DNA of 64,000 nt from Sphingomonas adhaesiva (GTDB lineage Bacteria; Pseudomonadota; Alphaproteobacteria; Sphingomonadales; Sphingomonadaceae), in assembly GCF_036946125.1 (NCBI RefSeq), contig NZ_JAQIJT010000001.1, forward strand, positions 706,501 through 770,500, read 5' to 3'. The notes under the pieces were generated by a model that saw nothing but the letters and a program-made list of their open reading frames with translations, was not told where the DNA came from and made no database searches. A program made the translations under genes and the position numbers. Shown one piece after another: positions 7,883 to 17,554 of this stretch. Each line of letters begins with the position of its first letter. Within the stretch, counting starts at the first letter, position 1.

Positions 7883-10072
7883 ATGCATGCCTTGCTTAAG
7901 AACCACGTCGTGCGAACATCTTTGTTCGCCCTTGCCGCCTGCATCGCCGGTCCGGCGCTGGCGCAACAGGCGCCGCGGGACACCGCCGGCGCCGGCGATC
8001 AGGCCGACAGCGAGATCACGGTCACCGGATGGCGCCTGCGCCAGCTGGACGAGGAGACGGGGACGGGAAGCCGTCTGGGCCTGTCGATCCGCGAGACGCC
8101 CGGCACGATCGACCAGATCGGCGCGGACGAAATCCTGACGCGCGGCTTCCGCACGGTGGAGGAGGCGACGGTCAGCCTGCCGGGCGTCACCTCCGGCGGG
8201 ACACCGGGCGGCCCGGCGATCTTCTCGATGCGCGGGTTCGAGGGGAGCCAGATCACGCTGCTGCGCAACGGCCTGTACGTCGGCCCGGCGGATATGATCA
8301 ACCGGCCCGGCAACACGTTCAACCTGGCCAGCATCGACGTGCTGAAGGGGCCGGCGTCGGTCCTCTACGGACAGGGTGCCGTCGGCGGCGTGGTGAACGT
8401 CGTGACGAAGAGCCCGGACTTCCGCGCCGACAGCCTGCAGGCGCTCGCGTCCTACGGCACGTTCGACACGGTCAGCCTGGGCATCGGCGGCAACCACATC
8501 CTGAGCGATACGCTCGCGCTGCGCACCGACGTCAGCTACCATCGCTCCAGCGGCTATGTCGACGATTCGGGCTCGAACTCGTTCAACGCCACCGGCGCGC
8601 TGCTGTACAGGCCGGGCAGCGACCTGTCGGTCGAGCTGAGCGTCGATTACCTCCAGGACAATCTGTCCAATTACTTCGGCACCCCGCTGGTGCCCGCGTC
8701 GTTCGGCACCGATCCGATCCGCGGCATCCTGTCCTCGTCGAAGGGGCTCGTGGTCGATGCGCGCACCCGCTTCGTCAACTACAACGTGTCGGACAGCCGC
8801 GCGCACAGCTGGCAGGTGTGGCCGCGGCTGGTGGTCAACTGGTCGCCGTCTGACAGCGTGACGCTGTCGAACACGGCCTATTACTTCCATGCCGAGCGGC
8901 AATGGATCAACGCCGAGAACTTCGTCTTCAATCCGACGACGCAGAGGATCGACCGCGATCGCTTCTTCGTCTTTCACAACCAGGACATCGTCGGCGACCA
9001 GCTGTCCGCCACCTTCGCGCACAAGCTGGCGGGGCTGGACAACAAGCTGATCGTCGGCATCGACTACAGCCACCTCGACTTCGTCCGCTCGCGCGGCTTC
9101 CCCGATGGCGACAGCGTCGATCCGTTCCGCCCGACCCCGGGCACGTTCGGTCCGCTGGTCAAGCGCGTCAGCCCGACGCGCTGGGATCAGGGCGCGCTCT
9201 TCGCCGAGGACATCCTCAGCCTGACCCCGGCGCTGAAGCTGGTGACGGGCGGGCGCGTCGAGCGGCTGATGCTGACGCGCGAGAACTACAACGTCGACGG
9301 CAGCTTCAATACCGGAAGCAGCTTCCAGCGCACGTACAAGCTGTTCAACGCGCGCGTCGGCCTCGTCTACGACGTCGCGCCGGGCGTCAGCACCTATGCC
9401 TCGTTCACTACCGGCAAGGACCCGGTCGGCAACAACATCTTCCTGGTCAACGCAGGGCAGAACTTCGGCCTGAGCAGCTCGCGCCAGTTCGAGGCGGGGG
9501 TGAAGGCGGACCTGATGGGCGGGCGCGGCTCCGTCACCTTCTCCGCCTATGACATCAGGCGCAACGACATACTGACGCTGATCGGGACCGACACGCTCAG
9601 CAACGTCGGCAGCCAGAAGTCGCGCGGGCTGGAGCTGTCGAGCGAGTTCAAGGCGACCCCGACCTGGACGCTGATCGCCAGCGGCGCCTACACCGACGCC
9701 GAATACGGGCGCTTCGTCGATCCCAATGCCGGGATCGATGCCACCGGAAACCGTCCGCCCAACGTGCCGATGTGGACCGGCAACCTGTGGACCACCGTCC
9801 AGAAGCTGGCCGGGCTGCCGCTGGAGGCGGGCGGGGGCGTGCGCTACATCGGCAAGCGCTACGGCAACACCGCCAACGACCTCGTGCTGAAGCCGTATGC
9901 CACCGGCATCGTCTATCTGACATGGGCGATCGATCCGCGCTGGTCGATCACGGGACGTGTCAACAACGTGTGGGACAAGAAGTTCGTGCAATGGGCGAGC
10001 GTCTTCTACCCCTCGCAGGTGATGCTGGGCGAACCGCGCCGCTTCGAGGCCAGCCTCCTTGCGCGCTTCTGA
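7883..10072 (+). CDS. TonB-dependent (siderophore-type) outer-membrane receptor
   Basis: A 729-residue outer-membrane receptor with a signal peptide (NHVVRTSLFALAACIAGPALA, in two stretches, cut before QQ), a plug domain (about 55-170, with IFSMRGFEGSQ, IDVLKGPASVLYGQGAVGG and VNVVTKSP) and a C-terminal beta barrel ending in Phe. The ATG at 7883 is chosen over that at 7853 because six Gs end seven bases before it. Plug and barrel resemble ferric-siderophore receptors, and the downstream PepSY protein fits iron uptake. Its position divergent from hutC leaves open uptake of histidine, urocanate or their metal complexes. Substrate not determinable from sequence. Confidence 0.85.
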   Translation: MHALLKNHVVRTSLFALAACIAGPALAQQAPRDTAGAGDQADSEITVTGWRLRQLDEETGTGSRLGLSIRETPGTIDQIGADEILTRGFRTVEEATVSLPGVTSGGTPGGPAIFSMRGFEGSQITLLRNGLYVGPADMINRPGNTFNLASIDVLKGPASVLYGQGAVGGVVNVVTKSPDFRADSLQALASYGTFDTVSLGIGGNHILSDTLALRTDVSYHRSSGYVDDSGSNSFNATGALLYRPGSDLSVELSVDYLQDNLSNYFGTPLVPASFGTDPIRGILSSSKGLVVDARTRFVNYNVSDSRAHSWQVWPRLVVNWSPSDSVTLSNTAYYFHAERQWINAENFVFNPTTQRIDRDRFFVFHNQDIVGDQLSATFAHKLAGLDNKLIVGIDYSHLDFVRSRGFPDGDSVDPFRPTPGTFGPLVKRVSPTRWDQGALFAEDILSLTPALKLVTGGRVERLMLTRENYNVDGSFNTGSSFQRTYKLFNARVGLVYDVAPGVSTYASFTTGKDPVGNNIFLVNAGQNFGLSSSRQFEAGVKADLMGGRGSVTFSAYDIRRNDILTLIGTDTLSNVGSQKSRGLELSSEFKATPTWTLIASGAYTDAEYGRFVDPNAGIDATGNRPPNVPMWTGNLWTTVQKLAGLPLEAGGGVRYIGKRYGNTANDLVLKPYATGIVYLTWAIDPRWSITGRVNNVWDKKFVQWASVFYPSQVMLGEPRRFEASLLARF

Positions 10073-11540
10073 CCTGCGGCGGCTGAAGGAGCGGGCGACG
10101 CGCAACGTCGCGTGGCTCCACCGCTGGCTGGGCGTCGCCACCTGCGTCATCTTCGCCTTGTGGTTCGCGAGCGGCGCGGTGCTGCTGTTCATGCCGTTTC
10201 CCTCGCTGCCGCGCGCCGATCAGCTCGCGCTGGAGCGTGCGGTCGACGTGGCTGCGGTGCGGGTGTCGCCCGGCACCGCGATCGCGGCGGCCGGAACGCG
10301 CGCTGCCGGCGTACGGCTGGTGCAGCGTGGCGAGCGCCCCGCCTATGTCGTGACGGGGGAAAATGATATTTCCCGGGCGATCGACGCGCGCACCGGGGCC
10401 GCGCTGCCGCTGCTGTCTGCCGGTGCGGCGCGGCGGATCGCCGTCGACGCGATCGGGCCCGGCGCGACGGTCGGTCCGCCGGCGGACTACGATCAATGGA
10501 TCGTCCACAACCGCTTCGACGCCTTTCGCCCCTTCTACCGCATCGACGCGAACGATGCAGCGGGCACGCGTTACTATCTCTCCGCGCGCAGCGGGGAGCT
10601 GATGCAGCGCACCGATGCCGCGGGGCGGGGCTGGAACTGGATCGGTGCGGTACTGCACTGGGCCTATTTCACGCCGCTGCGCGCCGATTTCACCGCCTGG
10701 GACCGGACGGTCTGGTGGGTGTCGCTGGTGGCGCTGATCGTCGCGGTCACCGGCACCGTGCTCGGCATCGTCCGCACGATCGCCGCGCAGCGGCAGCGGC
10801 GGCCTTCGCTCACCTTCTACCGGCTTCGCTGGATGCGCTGGCATCACCTGCTCGGCCTGTTCGCCGGCATCTTCGTGCTGGGCTGGATCCTGAGCGGCTG
10901 GCTGTCAATGGATCACGGCAGGCTCTTCTCGCGCGGGCAACCGCTAGAGGCGCAGGCGCGCCGGTACCAGGGCATGACGGCAGGACGAGGCTTCGCGATC
11001 GATCCGCAGGCGTTGCGGGCCCTTGGCGGTGCGCACGAGATCGGCTTCACCCAGGTCGCCGGACGTGCGCTGGCGACCGGATGGTGGCCCGCGGGCACCG
11101 CGCGCCGCGTCCTGGGCGACGGAGTTGTGGTCCCTGACGCCGCGCTGCTCGATTTCGCGCGACAGGGCGTCGCTGCCGGGTGGCCCGGCGGCCCTGGATC
11201 GGTTTCCCGACGCGTCCCACCCACCAGCCTCTATGCGCTGGCCGAGGGCTGGCCCGCGACGGCCATCCTGATGACCGATCCCGGGGGTATCAGGCCGGAC
11301 ATCGCCATCGACGGCGCGGACGGCAGGATCCTGACGGTGATGGATCCCAGTCGCAAGGCATATGCCTGGATCTACTATGCGCTTCACACCTTCAACGTGC
11401 CGGGGCTTTCGGACCACCAGCGTTGGCGGAAGGCGACGGTTCTGGTTCCCCTGGTATTCGGCTTTATCTTCAGCGTGACCGGCGTCGTGCTCGGGATGGA
11501 GCGGATAAGAAAACAGCTTCGACAAGGAAAAGTTAGATGA
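10059..11540 (+). CDS. PepSY-domain inner-membrane protein
   Basis: A 493-residue PepSY-associated transmembrane protein. An N-terminal helix (about 20-45, WLGVATCVIFALWFASGAVL), a periplasmic PepSY-like region, a central pair of helices (about 225-285), a second periplasmic region and a C-terminal helix (VPLVFGFIFSVTGVVLGME) are readable. Conserved His residues next to the helices (LHRWLG, WMRWHHLLG, LHTFNVPG) suggest haem or metal redox chemistry; relatives next to siderophore receptors are thought to act as ferric-siderophore reductases. The start is uncertain: TTG at 10059, overlapping the receptor stop by 14 bases, is the only suitable codon before the first helix. Confidence 0.75.
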   Translation: MRASDLRRLKERATRNVAWLHRWLGVATCVIFALWFASGAVLLFMPFPSLPRADQLALERAVDVAAVRVSPGTAIAAAGTRAAGVRLVQRGERPAYVVTGENDISRAIDARTGAALPLLSAGAARRIAVDAIGPGATVGPPADYDQWIVHNRFDAFRPFYRIDANDAAGTRYYLSARSGELMQRTDAAGRGWNWIGAVLHWAYFTPLRADFTAWDRTVWWVSLVALIVAVTGTVLGIVRTIAAQRQRRPSLTFYRLRWMRWHHLLGLFAGIFVLGWILSGWLSMDHGRLFSRGQPLEAQARRYQGMTAGRGFAIDPQALRALGGAHEIGFTQVAGRALATGWWPAGTARRVLGDGVVVPDAALLDFARQGVAAGWPGGPGSVSRRVPPTSLYALAEGWPATAILMTDPGGIRPDIAIDGADGRILTVMDPSRKAYAWIYYALHTFNVPGLSDHQRWRKATVLVPLVFGFIFSVTGVVLGMERIRKQLRQGKVR

Positions 11541-11878
11541 AAGATGCCCTGTTTCTCATGAAGCCCGGTTTCGTCAATGCCGGACTGGGCCCGTTCTATT
11601 GCGGCGATTCCGTCTCGGTCGAGGGCATGCTGGGCTTCTTCCCCGAACTTCGCGATCGGATCGACGTGCATTACATCGACTTTCCCAGGCCTCGCCGGGC
11701 CATTGCGGACCTGATCGGCGCCGATCACCAGTCGGTGCCGGTACTGATCCTCGCCGACGACGCACAGACGGACGACGACATCGAACATCGTGTCGGAAAC
11801 GGCCGACGGTTCATCGATGACGAGAAGGTCATCCGGCACTATCTGTCGCGGTCCCATGGCCTCCCCGAAGCGGGCTGA
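11537..11878 (+). CDS. DUF3088 family protein
   Basis: A 113-residue soluble protein resembling DUF3088. It reads as a small alpha/beta protein starting KDALFLMKPGF after the initiator, with a single Cys at GPFYCGDSVSVEGML and a VPVLILAD strand, a thioredoxin-fold-like layout lacking a CxxC. ATG overlaps the PepSY stop (ATGA), so it is translationally coupled to the iron-uptake-like genes upstream. Biochemical role unknown. Confidence 0.7.
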   Translation: MKDALFLMKPGFVNAGLGPFYCGDSVSVEGMLGFFPELRDRIDVHYIDFPRPRRAIADLIGADHQSVPVLILADDAQTDDDIEHRVGNGRRFIDDEKVIRHYLSRSHGLPEAG

Positions 11879-12117
11879 GGGAATTTTCCGTAAAGGGCCG
11901 CTGTCATGCCGGGCAGGCTGGATCGCCATTCGGCCCTGACGGCCTGCCGCATCCCGGCCTGTGGCCGATCCGGGCAGCGACGGTGAAAAAGCGACATCTA
12001 TATGCCAGCACTATGCGATTTCCCGGAATCGCTCTCGAAATGCTACGCGATATGGGCCTAATCGCGCGTCCCTGAAGGCGGTCGTCACGTGACGATCGCT
12101 CCGTAAGGGGTGCAGGA
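11879..12117. other. Non-coding stretch before the TorF/kdp genes
   Basis: No gene seen. The first half has imperfect GC-rich inverted repeats (for example around CCGGGCAGG and CCTGCCGCATCCCGG) that may end the preceding transcript. The second half is more AT-rich (CGACATCTATATGCC, CGAAATGCTACGCGATATG) and is the likely place for the promoter and KdpE binding sites of the torF-kdp unit, but no clear -35/-10 pair can be assigned by eye. Confidence 0.5.
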
Positions 12118-12996
12118 ATGAAGGTGTATCAAGCGGTCGTCGCCGTCGCGGTTCTCGCGCTCCCGGCGGCGGCTCAGGCGCAATCGACGCCCGACGACAA
12201 GGCGGAGGCAGCGGCCGAGACGGCGCCGCCCCCCGCCCTTACCGTCAGCGGCTCTGCCACGATCGCGTCGGACTATCGATTCCGCGGCGTGTCGCAGTCC
12301 GACCAGCAGATGGCGGTGCAGGGCGGGATCACCGTCGCGCATGAAAGCGGCCTCTATGTCGGCACCTGGGCGTCGAACCTCGCGGGCTGGGGCACGTTCG
12401 GCGGTGCCAACATGGAGCTCGACCTGATCGGCGGCTACAAGGCGGAGCTGGCCGACAATGCCACGCTCGACGTCGGACTGACCTGGTACATGTACCCGGG
12501 CGGCGCGGACAGGACCGACTTCGCCGAGCCCTATGCCAAGCTGACCGGCACCGCCGGTCCGGCCACGCTGACCGCAGGCGTCGCCTATGCGCCCAGGCAG
12601 CAGGCGATCGGCAAATGGTACGACACCGGGAACGATGCCGCGAACGGGGTCTACAACCATCCCGGCGCGAAGGACGATAACCTCTACCTGTGGGGCGATG
12701 GCGCCGCGGCGATCCCGGGCACGCCGGTCACGGCGAAGGCGCATATCGGGCATAGCTGGGGACAGGATGGCCTGGGTCCGAACGCGACCGCCGTCTCGCC
12801 GACGGGCAGATACTGGGATTGGTCGCTCGGCGCCGATGCCACGTACAGGAACCTGATCGTCAACGTCAGCTACGTCGACACCGACATTTCCGACCGGGAG
12901 GCGACGTACCTCCGCCCCAGCTTCAGCAAGGGCCAGGACGGCACCGGCAACATCGCCGGCGGCACCGTCGTGGTCTCGCTGACGGCCGCCTTCTGA
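12118..12996 (+). CDS. TorF family putative porin
   Basis: A 292-residue outer-membrane protein with a signal peptide (AVVAVAVLALPAAAQA, cut before QST) and alternating beta strands ending in LTAAF, typical of a C-terminal barrel strand. The start of the mature barrel, LTVSGSATIASDYRFRGVSQS, fits the TorF/TIGR02001 family (strands at about 42-62). It lies 16 bases upstream of a small peptide gene and the kdp genes. Such porins often precede kdp in sphingomonads, so a role in passage of K+ or solutes across the outer membrane is inferred. Confidence 0.85.
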   Translation: MKVYQAVVAVAVLALPAAAQAQSTPDDKAEAAAETAPPPALTVSGSATIASDYRFRGVSQSDQQMAVQGGITVAHESGLYVGTWASNLAGWGTFGGANMELDLIGGYKAELADNATLDVGLTWYMYPGGADRTDFAEPYAKLTGTAGPATLTAGVAYAPRQQAIGKWYDTGNDAANGVYNHPGAKDDNLYLWGDGAAAIPGTPVTAKAHIGHSWGQDGLGPNATAVSPTGRYWDWSLGADATYRNLIVNVSYVDTDISDREATYLRPSFSKGQDGTGNIAGGTVVVSLTAAF

Positions 12997-13012
12997 CCAT
13001 CGGAGGACTTCC

Positions 13013-13096
13013 ATGCAGGACCTGCTCTGGATCGCGATCATCATCGGGCTGTTCGCGCTCACCCTCGCCTATGCCCGCCTGTGCGACAACGCGTGA
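13013..13096 (+). CDS. 27-residue single-helix membrane peptide upstream of kdpF
   Basis: Short reading frame with a GGAGG Shine-Dalgarno (13001-13006) ahead of the ATG. It encodes one hydrophobic helix (LLWIAIIIGLFALTLAYARL) and a polar tail. Comparable tiny frames lie in front of kdpF in other proteobacteria. It is not kdpF itself, which follows at 13110 with its own RBS. Function unknown; perhaps a second small Kdp-associated subunit. Confidence 0.65.
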   Translation: MQDLLWIAIIIGLFALTLAYARLCDNA

Positions 13097-13109
13097 AGGA
13101 GGCCCGGCC

Positions 13110-13199
13110 ATGACGCTCGATCTCTGGCTGGCGGCGCTGACCGCGATCGGCCTTCTCGTCTATCTGGTGGCGGTGCTGATCCGCCCCGAACGCTTCTGA
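13110..13199 (+). CDS. kdpF: KdpF, small subunit of the potassium-transporting ATPase
   Basis: A 29-residue membrane peptide (TLDLWLAALTAIGLLVYL then LIRPERF) that stabilises the KdpABC complex. The RxERF-type C terminus directly after the helix is typical of KdpF. An AAGGAGG Shine-Dalgarno overlaps the end of the preceding peptide gene, and kdpA starts 13 bases after the stop. Confidence 0.9.
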   Translation: MTLDLWLAALTAIGLLVYLVAVLIRPERF

Positions 13200-13212
13200 A
13201 GGGAGGCGATCC

Positions 13213-14916
13213 ATGACACTCCAGGGCTGGTTCCTGATCCTTCTCTTCGTCGGCATCCTGCTGGCGCTCACCAAGCCCATCGGGCTATGGCTCCACGCGC
13301 TCTACGAGGGGCGGCGGACGCCGTTGCACATGGTGCTCGGCCCCGTCGAGCGCGGCTTCTACAGGCTGTCGGGCATCGATCCGGACGCCGAGCAGGGCTG
13401 GCGCCGCTATGCGATCCACATGCTGCTGTTCAACGTGGCATTGCTGATCCTGACCTATGCGGTTCTCCGCCTGCAAGGCGTGCTGCCCGGCAACCCGCAG
13501 GGGCTGGCCGGCCTCTCGCCCGACCTCGCGTTCAACACCGCGGTCAGCTTCACGACCAACACCAACTGGCAGAGCTATGGCGGCGAAAGCACCATGTCGA
13601 ACCTCAGCCAGATGCTGGGGCTGACGATCCACAACTTCCTGTCGGCCGCGACCGGCATCGCGCTCGCCTTCGCGCTGTTCCGCGGGTTCGCGCGGCGCAG
13701 CGCGGCGACCATCGGCAATTTCTGGGCCGATGTGACGCGCGTCACGCTCTACCTGCTGCTGCCGATCTGCATCGTCTACACGCTGTTCCTGATCGCGTCG
13801 GGCGTGCCGCAGACGATGGCCGGCGCCGTCGACGTGAACACGCTGGAGGGTGCGCGCCAGTCGATCCTGCTCGGCCCCGTCGCCAGCCAGGAGGCGATCA
13901 AGATGCTCGGCACCAATGGCGGCGGCTTCTTCAACGCGAACAGCGCGCATCCGTTCGAGAACCCGACCGCGCTCACCAACCTGGTCCAGATGCTGTCGAT
14001 CTTCCTGATCGGCTTCGGCCTGACCTGGACGTTCGGCAAGGCGGTCGGCAACACGCGGCAGGGCTGGGCGATCCTCTCCGCCATGGTCATCCTGTTCCTC
14101 GCCGGCGTCACCGTCACCTACTGGCAGGAAGCCGCGGGCAACCCGATCCTGCACCAGCTCGGCGTCGCAGGCGGCAACATGGAGGGCAAGGAAGTCCGCT
14201 TCGGCATCGCCGCCAGCGCGCTGTTCTCGGTCGTGACCACCGCCGCCTCGTGCGGTGCGGTCAACAGCATGCACGACAGCTTCACGGCGCTGGGCGGCAT
14301 GATCCCGCTCTTCAACATCCAGCTGGGTGAGGTCGTCATCGGCGGCGTGGGCGCAGGGATCTACGGCTTCCTGCTGTTCGCCATCCTGGCGGTGTTCGTC
14401 GCGGGCCTGATGGTCGGCCGGACGCCCGAGTACGTCGGCAAGAAGATCGAGAGCCGCGAGGTGAAGCTCGCGGTGCTGGCGATCGCGGTGCTGCCGCTCG
14501 TCATTCTGGGGCTGACGTCGCTGTCGTCGGTACTGCAACAGGGTCTGGCCGGGCCGCTGAACAAGGGGCCGCACGGCTTCTCGGAGATTCTCTACGCCTT
14601 CACCAGCGCGGTCGGGAACAACGGTTCGGCGTTCGCGGGTCTGACTGCCAACACGCCGTACTATAACGGCCTGCTGGGCGTCGCGATGTGGTTCGGGCGC
14701 TTCTTCGTGATCGTGCCGATGCTGGCGATCGCCGGCAGCCTGGCGGCGAAGAAGTACACGCCGGAAAGCGCGGGGTCGTTCCCGACCACCGGCGGCCTGT
14801 GGGTCGGGCTGCTCGTCGGCATCGTGCTGATCCTGGGCGGTCTCACCTTCCTGCCGAGCCTCGCGCTCGGTCCCATCGCCGATCATCTCGCGATGATCCG
14901 CGGCCAGCTGTTCTGA
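13213..14916 (+). CDS. kdpA: Potassium-transporting ATPase subunit KdpA
   Basis: The 567-residue K+-binding, channel-like subunit of the KdpFABC pump. It has about ten transmembrane helices and the four degenerate selectivity-filter loops of the SKT superfamily, visible as TNTNWQSYGGE (about 112-122), GTNGGGFFNANSAHPFENPT (about 232-251), AASCGAVNSM and TSAVGNNGSAFAG. GGGAGG lies six bases before the ATG. Length and motifs are normal for KdpA. Confidence 0.98.
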   Translation: MTLQGWFLILLFVGILLALTKPIGLWLHALYEGRRTPLHMVLGPVERGFYRLSGIDPDAEQGWRRYAIHMLLFNVALLILTYAVLRLQGVLPGNPQGLAGLSPDLAFNTAVSFTTNTNWQSYGGESTMSNLSQMLGLTIHNFLSAATGIALAFALFRGFARRSAATIGNFWADVTRVTLYLLLPICIVYTLFLIASGVPQTMAGAVDVNTLEGARQSILLGPVASQEAIKMLGTNGGGFFNANSAHPFENPTALTNLVQMLSIFLIGFGLTWTFGKAVGNTRQGWAILSAMVILFLAGVTVTYWQEAAGNPILHQLGVAGGNMEGKEVRFGIAASALFSVVTTAASCGAVNSMHDSFTALGGMIPLFNIQLGEVVIGGVGAGIYGFLLFAILAVFVAGLMVGRTPEYVGKKIESREVKLAVLAIAVLPLVILGLTSLSSVLQQGLAGPLNKGPHGFSEILYAFTSAVGNNGSAFAGLTANTPYYNGLLGVAMWFGRFFVIVPMLAIAGSLAAKKYTPESAGSFPTTGGLWVGLLVGIVLILGGLTFLPSLALGPIADHLAMIRGQLF

Positions 14917-14929
14917 CACGGGGGCCATC

Positions 14930-16963
14930 ATGGCAAAAGCCCAATCCAAGAGCCTGTTCACCGCCGACCTGGTCGTGCCGGCGATCAAGGCATCGTTCCT
15001 GAAGCTCGATCCACGCGAGCTGGTCCGCAATCCGGTCATGTTCGTGACCGCGGCGGTCGCGGCGCTGATGACGATCCTGCTGGTCATCGGTCATGACGAC
15101 CTGACCTTCGCCTTCAAGGCGCAGCTGGCGGTCTGGCTGTGGCTGACGGTGCTGTTCGGCACCTTCGCCGAGGCGCTCGCCGAAGGGCGCGGCAAGGCGC
15201 AGGCGGCGTCGCTGCGCGCGACCAAGGCCGAACTCGTCGCCAGGCGGCTGAAGGGTGACGGGCGGCACTATGACGACGTGCCCGCCAGCCAGCTGAAGGT
15301 CGGCGACATCGTGCTGGTCGAGACGAACGACCTGATCCCCTCCGACGGCGAGGTCGTCTCGGGTGTCGCAAGCGTCAACGAGGCCGCGATCACCGGCGAA
15401 AGCGCGCCGGTGATCCGCGAGGCGGGCGGCGACCGTTCCGCCGTCACCGCGGGCACGCGCGTCATCTCCGACGAGATCCGCGTGCGAGTGACGGTCGAGC
15501 CGGGCAAGGGCTTCCTCGACCGCATGATCGCGTTGGTCGAGGGCGCCGAGCGGCAGAAGACCCCCAATGAGGTCGCGCTGACGATCCTGCTCGTCGGGCT
15601 GACGATCATCTTCCTGATCGCGGTCGGCACGATCCCGGGGTTTGCGAGCTATGCCGGCGGCGGCATCCCGGTCGCGATCCTGGCCGCGCTGCTCATCACG
15701 CTGATCCCGACGACGATCGCCGCCCTGCTGTCGGCGATCGGCATCGCGGGCATGGACCGTCTCGTCCGCTTCAACGTGCTGGCCAAGTCGGGCCGTGCGG
15801 TCGAGGCGGCGGGGGACGTCGACGTGCTGCTGCTCGACAAGACCGGGACGATCACGATCGGCGACCGGCAGGCGAGCGAGTTCCGCAGCGTCGGGGGCAC
15901 CAGCGACGCCGAGCTGGCCGAGGCGGCATTGCTCGCCAGCCTGGCCGACGAAACGCCCGAAGGCCGCTCGATCGTCGTGCTCGCCCGCGACAGGTTCGAT
16001 CTGCAGCGGCCGATGCCGCAGGGGGCGGAGGTCATCCCGTTCACCGCGCAGACCCGCGTGTCCGGCGTCCGCTTCGGCGACACGCTGATCCAGAAGGGCG
16101 CGGTCGATTCGATCCTGCGCGCCAACGAAGGGTCGGGTGCGACCGCCGCGGCGACCGAGTTGCGCCGCATCACCGACGAGATCGCGCGCGCCGGGGGCAC
16201 CCCGCTCGCGGTCGCCAAGGACGGCCGGCTGCTCGGCGCGATCTTCCTGAAGGACGTGGTCAAGGCGGGCATCCGCGAGCGCTTCGGCGAACTGCGCACG
16301 ATGGGCATCCGCACGGTGATGATTACCGGCGACAACCCTTTGACCGCCGCCGCGATCGCCGCCGAGGCGGGGGTCGACGACTTCCTCGCGCAGGCGACGC
16401 CGGAGGACAAGCTGGCGCTGATCCGCAAGGAACAGCAGGGCGGCAAGCTCGTCGCGATGTGCGGCGACGGCACCAACGACGCCCCCGCGCTGGCGCAGGC
16501 CGACGTCGGCGTGGCGATGAACACCGGCACGCAGGCCGCGCGCGAGGCGGGGAACATGGTCGACCTGGACAGCGATCCGACCAAGCTGATCGAGGTCGTC
16601 GGCCTCGGCAAGCAGTTGCTGATGACCCGCGGCGCATTGACGACCTTCTCGGTCGCGAACGACGTGGCGAAATATTTCGCGATCATCCCGGCGATGTTCG
16701 TCGCGCTCTATCCGGGGCTCGGCGTGCTCAACGTCATGGGGCTGGCGACGCCGCAATCGGCGATCCTCAGCGCGATCATCTTCAACGCGATCATCATTCC
16801 GCTACTGGTGCCGCTGGCGCTCAGGGGCGTGGCCTACAAGCCGATGGCGGCCGGGCCGCTGCTCGCGCGCAACCTCGCCGTCTATGGCCTCGGCGGCCTC
16901 TTCGCCCCGTTCGTCGGCATCAAGATCATCGACCTGGTGGTCGGTGGCCTCGGCCTCGCGTAA
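14930..16963 (+). CDS. kdpB: Potassium-transporting P-type ATPase subunit KdpB
   Basis: The 677-residue catalytic P-type ATPase subunit. The phosphorylated aspartate is Asp303 in LLLDKTGTITIG. The actuator motif is AAITGESAPVIRE, the nucleotide-binding region holds the segment around TPEGRSIVVLA, and the hinge is MCGDGTNDAPALAQADVGVA. Membrane helices frame these domains. It couples ATP hydrolysis to K+ movement with KdpA. The start is 13 bases after kdpA. Confidence 0.98.
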   Translation: MAKAQSKSLFTADLVVPAIKASFLKLDPRELVRNPVMFVTAAVAALMTILLVIGHDDLTFAFKAQLAVWLWLTVLFGTFAEALAEGRGKAQAASLRATKAELVARRLKGDGRHYDDVPASQLKVGDIVLVETNDLIPSDGEVVSGVASVNEAAITGESAPVIREAGGDRSAVTAGTRVISDEIRVRVTVEPGKGFLDRMIALVEGAERQKTPNEVALTILLVGLTIIFLIAVGTIPGFASYAGGGIPVAILAALLITLIPTTIAALLSAIGIAGMDRLVRFNVLAKSGRAVEAAGDVDVLLLDKTGTITIGDRQASEFRSVGGTSDAELAEAALLASLADETPEGRSIVVLARDRFDLQRPMPQGAEVIPFTAQTRVSGVRFGDTLIQKGAVDSILRANEGSGATAAATELRRITDEIARAGGTPLAVAKDGRLLGAIFLKDVVKAGIRERFGELRTMGIRTVMITGDNPLTAAAIAAEAGVDDFLAQATPEDKLALIRKEQQGGKLVAMCGDGTNDAPALAQADVGVAMNTGTQAAREAGNMVDLDSDPTKLIEVVGLGKQLLMTRGALTTFSVANDVAKYFAIIPAMFVALYPGLGVLNVMGLATPQSAILSAIIFNAIIIPLLVPLALRGVAYKPMAAGPLLARNLAVYGLGGLFAPFVGIKIIDLVVGGLGLA

Positions 16964-16975
16964 AGGACGCATATC

Positions 16976-17554
16976 ATGGGTAAGGATTTTTCCTCCGCAC
17001 TCCGGCCCGCGATCGTCATGACGATCCTGTTCGCGGCGCTCCTCGGGCTCGCCTACCCGCTGGCGATGACCGGCATCGGTCAGACGCTCTTCCCCGCCCA
17101 GGCGAACGGCAGCCTGATCCGCGACGCCGGTGGCAAAATCGTCGGATCGACGGTGGTCGGTCAGGCCTTCGTCGCCGATCGTTACTTCCAGACCCGCCCG
17201 TCTGCCGCCGGCAAGGGCTATGACGGGCTGGCGTCGTCGGGCTCGAACCTCGGCCCGACCGCGCAGGCATTGGTCGACCGGGTGACGCCCGATGTCGCCA
17301 GGCGTCGGGGCGAAGGCGTGACCGGATCGTTGCCGGCGGATCTCGTCACCGCGAGCGGTTCGGGCCTCGACCCCGATCTGTCGCCGGCCGCGGCGCTGGC
17401 ACAGTCCGGGCGCATCGCCCGGGTCCGCGGGCTGCCCGTCGAGCGCGTTCGCGGCCTGGTGACCGCGAATACCGGGACATCGCTGCTCGGCGACCCGCAC
17501 GTCAACGTCCTGGCGCTCAACCGCGCGCTCGACGCCGCGGCGCCCGCGCGCTGA
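16976..17554 (+). CDS. kdpC: Potassium-transporting ATPase subunit KdpC
   Basis: A 192-residue subunit with one N-terminal transmembrane helix (about 10-30, IVMTILFAALLGLAYPLAMT) and a periplasmic domain containing GQAFVADRYFQTRPSAAG and SSGSNLGPTAQAL, both family signatures, then LALNRALD at the C terminus. It completes the KdpFABC complex. Its stop overlaps the kdpD start by one base (TGATG). Confidence 0.97.
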   Translation: MGKDFSSALRPAIVMTILFAALLGLAYPLAMTGIGQTLFPAQANGSLIRDAGGKIVGSTVVGQAFVADRYFQTRPSAAGKGYDGLASSGSNLGPTAQALVDRVTPDVARRRGEGVTGSLPADLVTASGSGLDPDLSPAAALAQSGRIARVRGLPVERVRGLVTANTGTSLLGDPHVNVLALNRALDAAAPAR

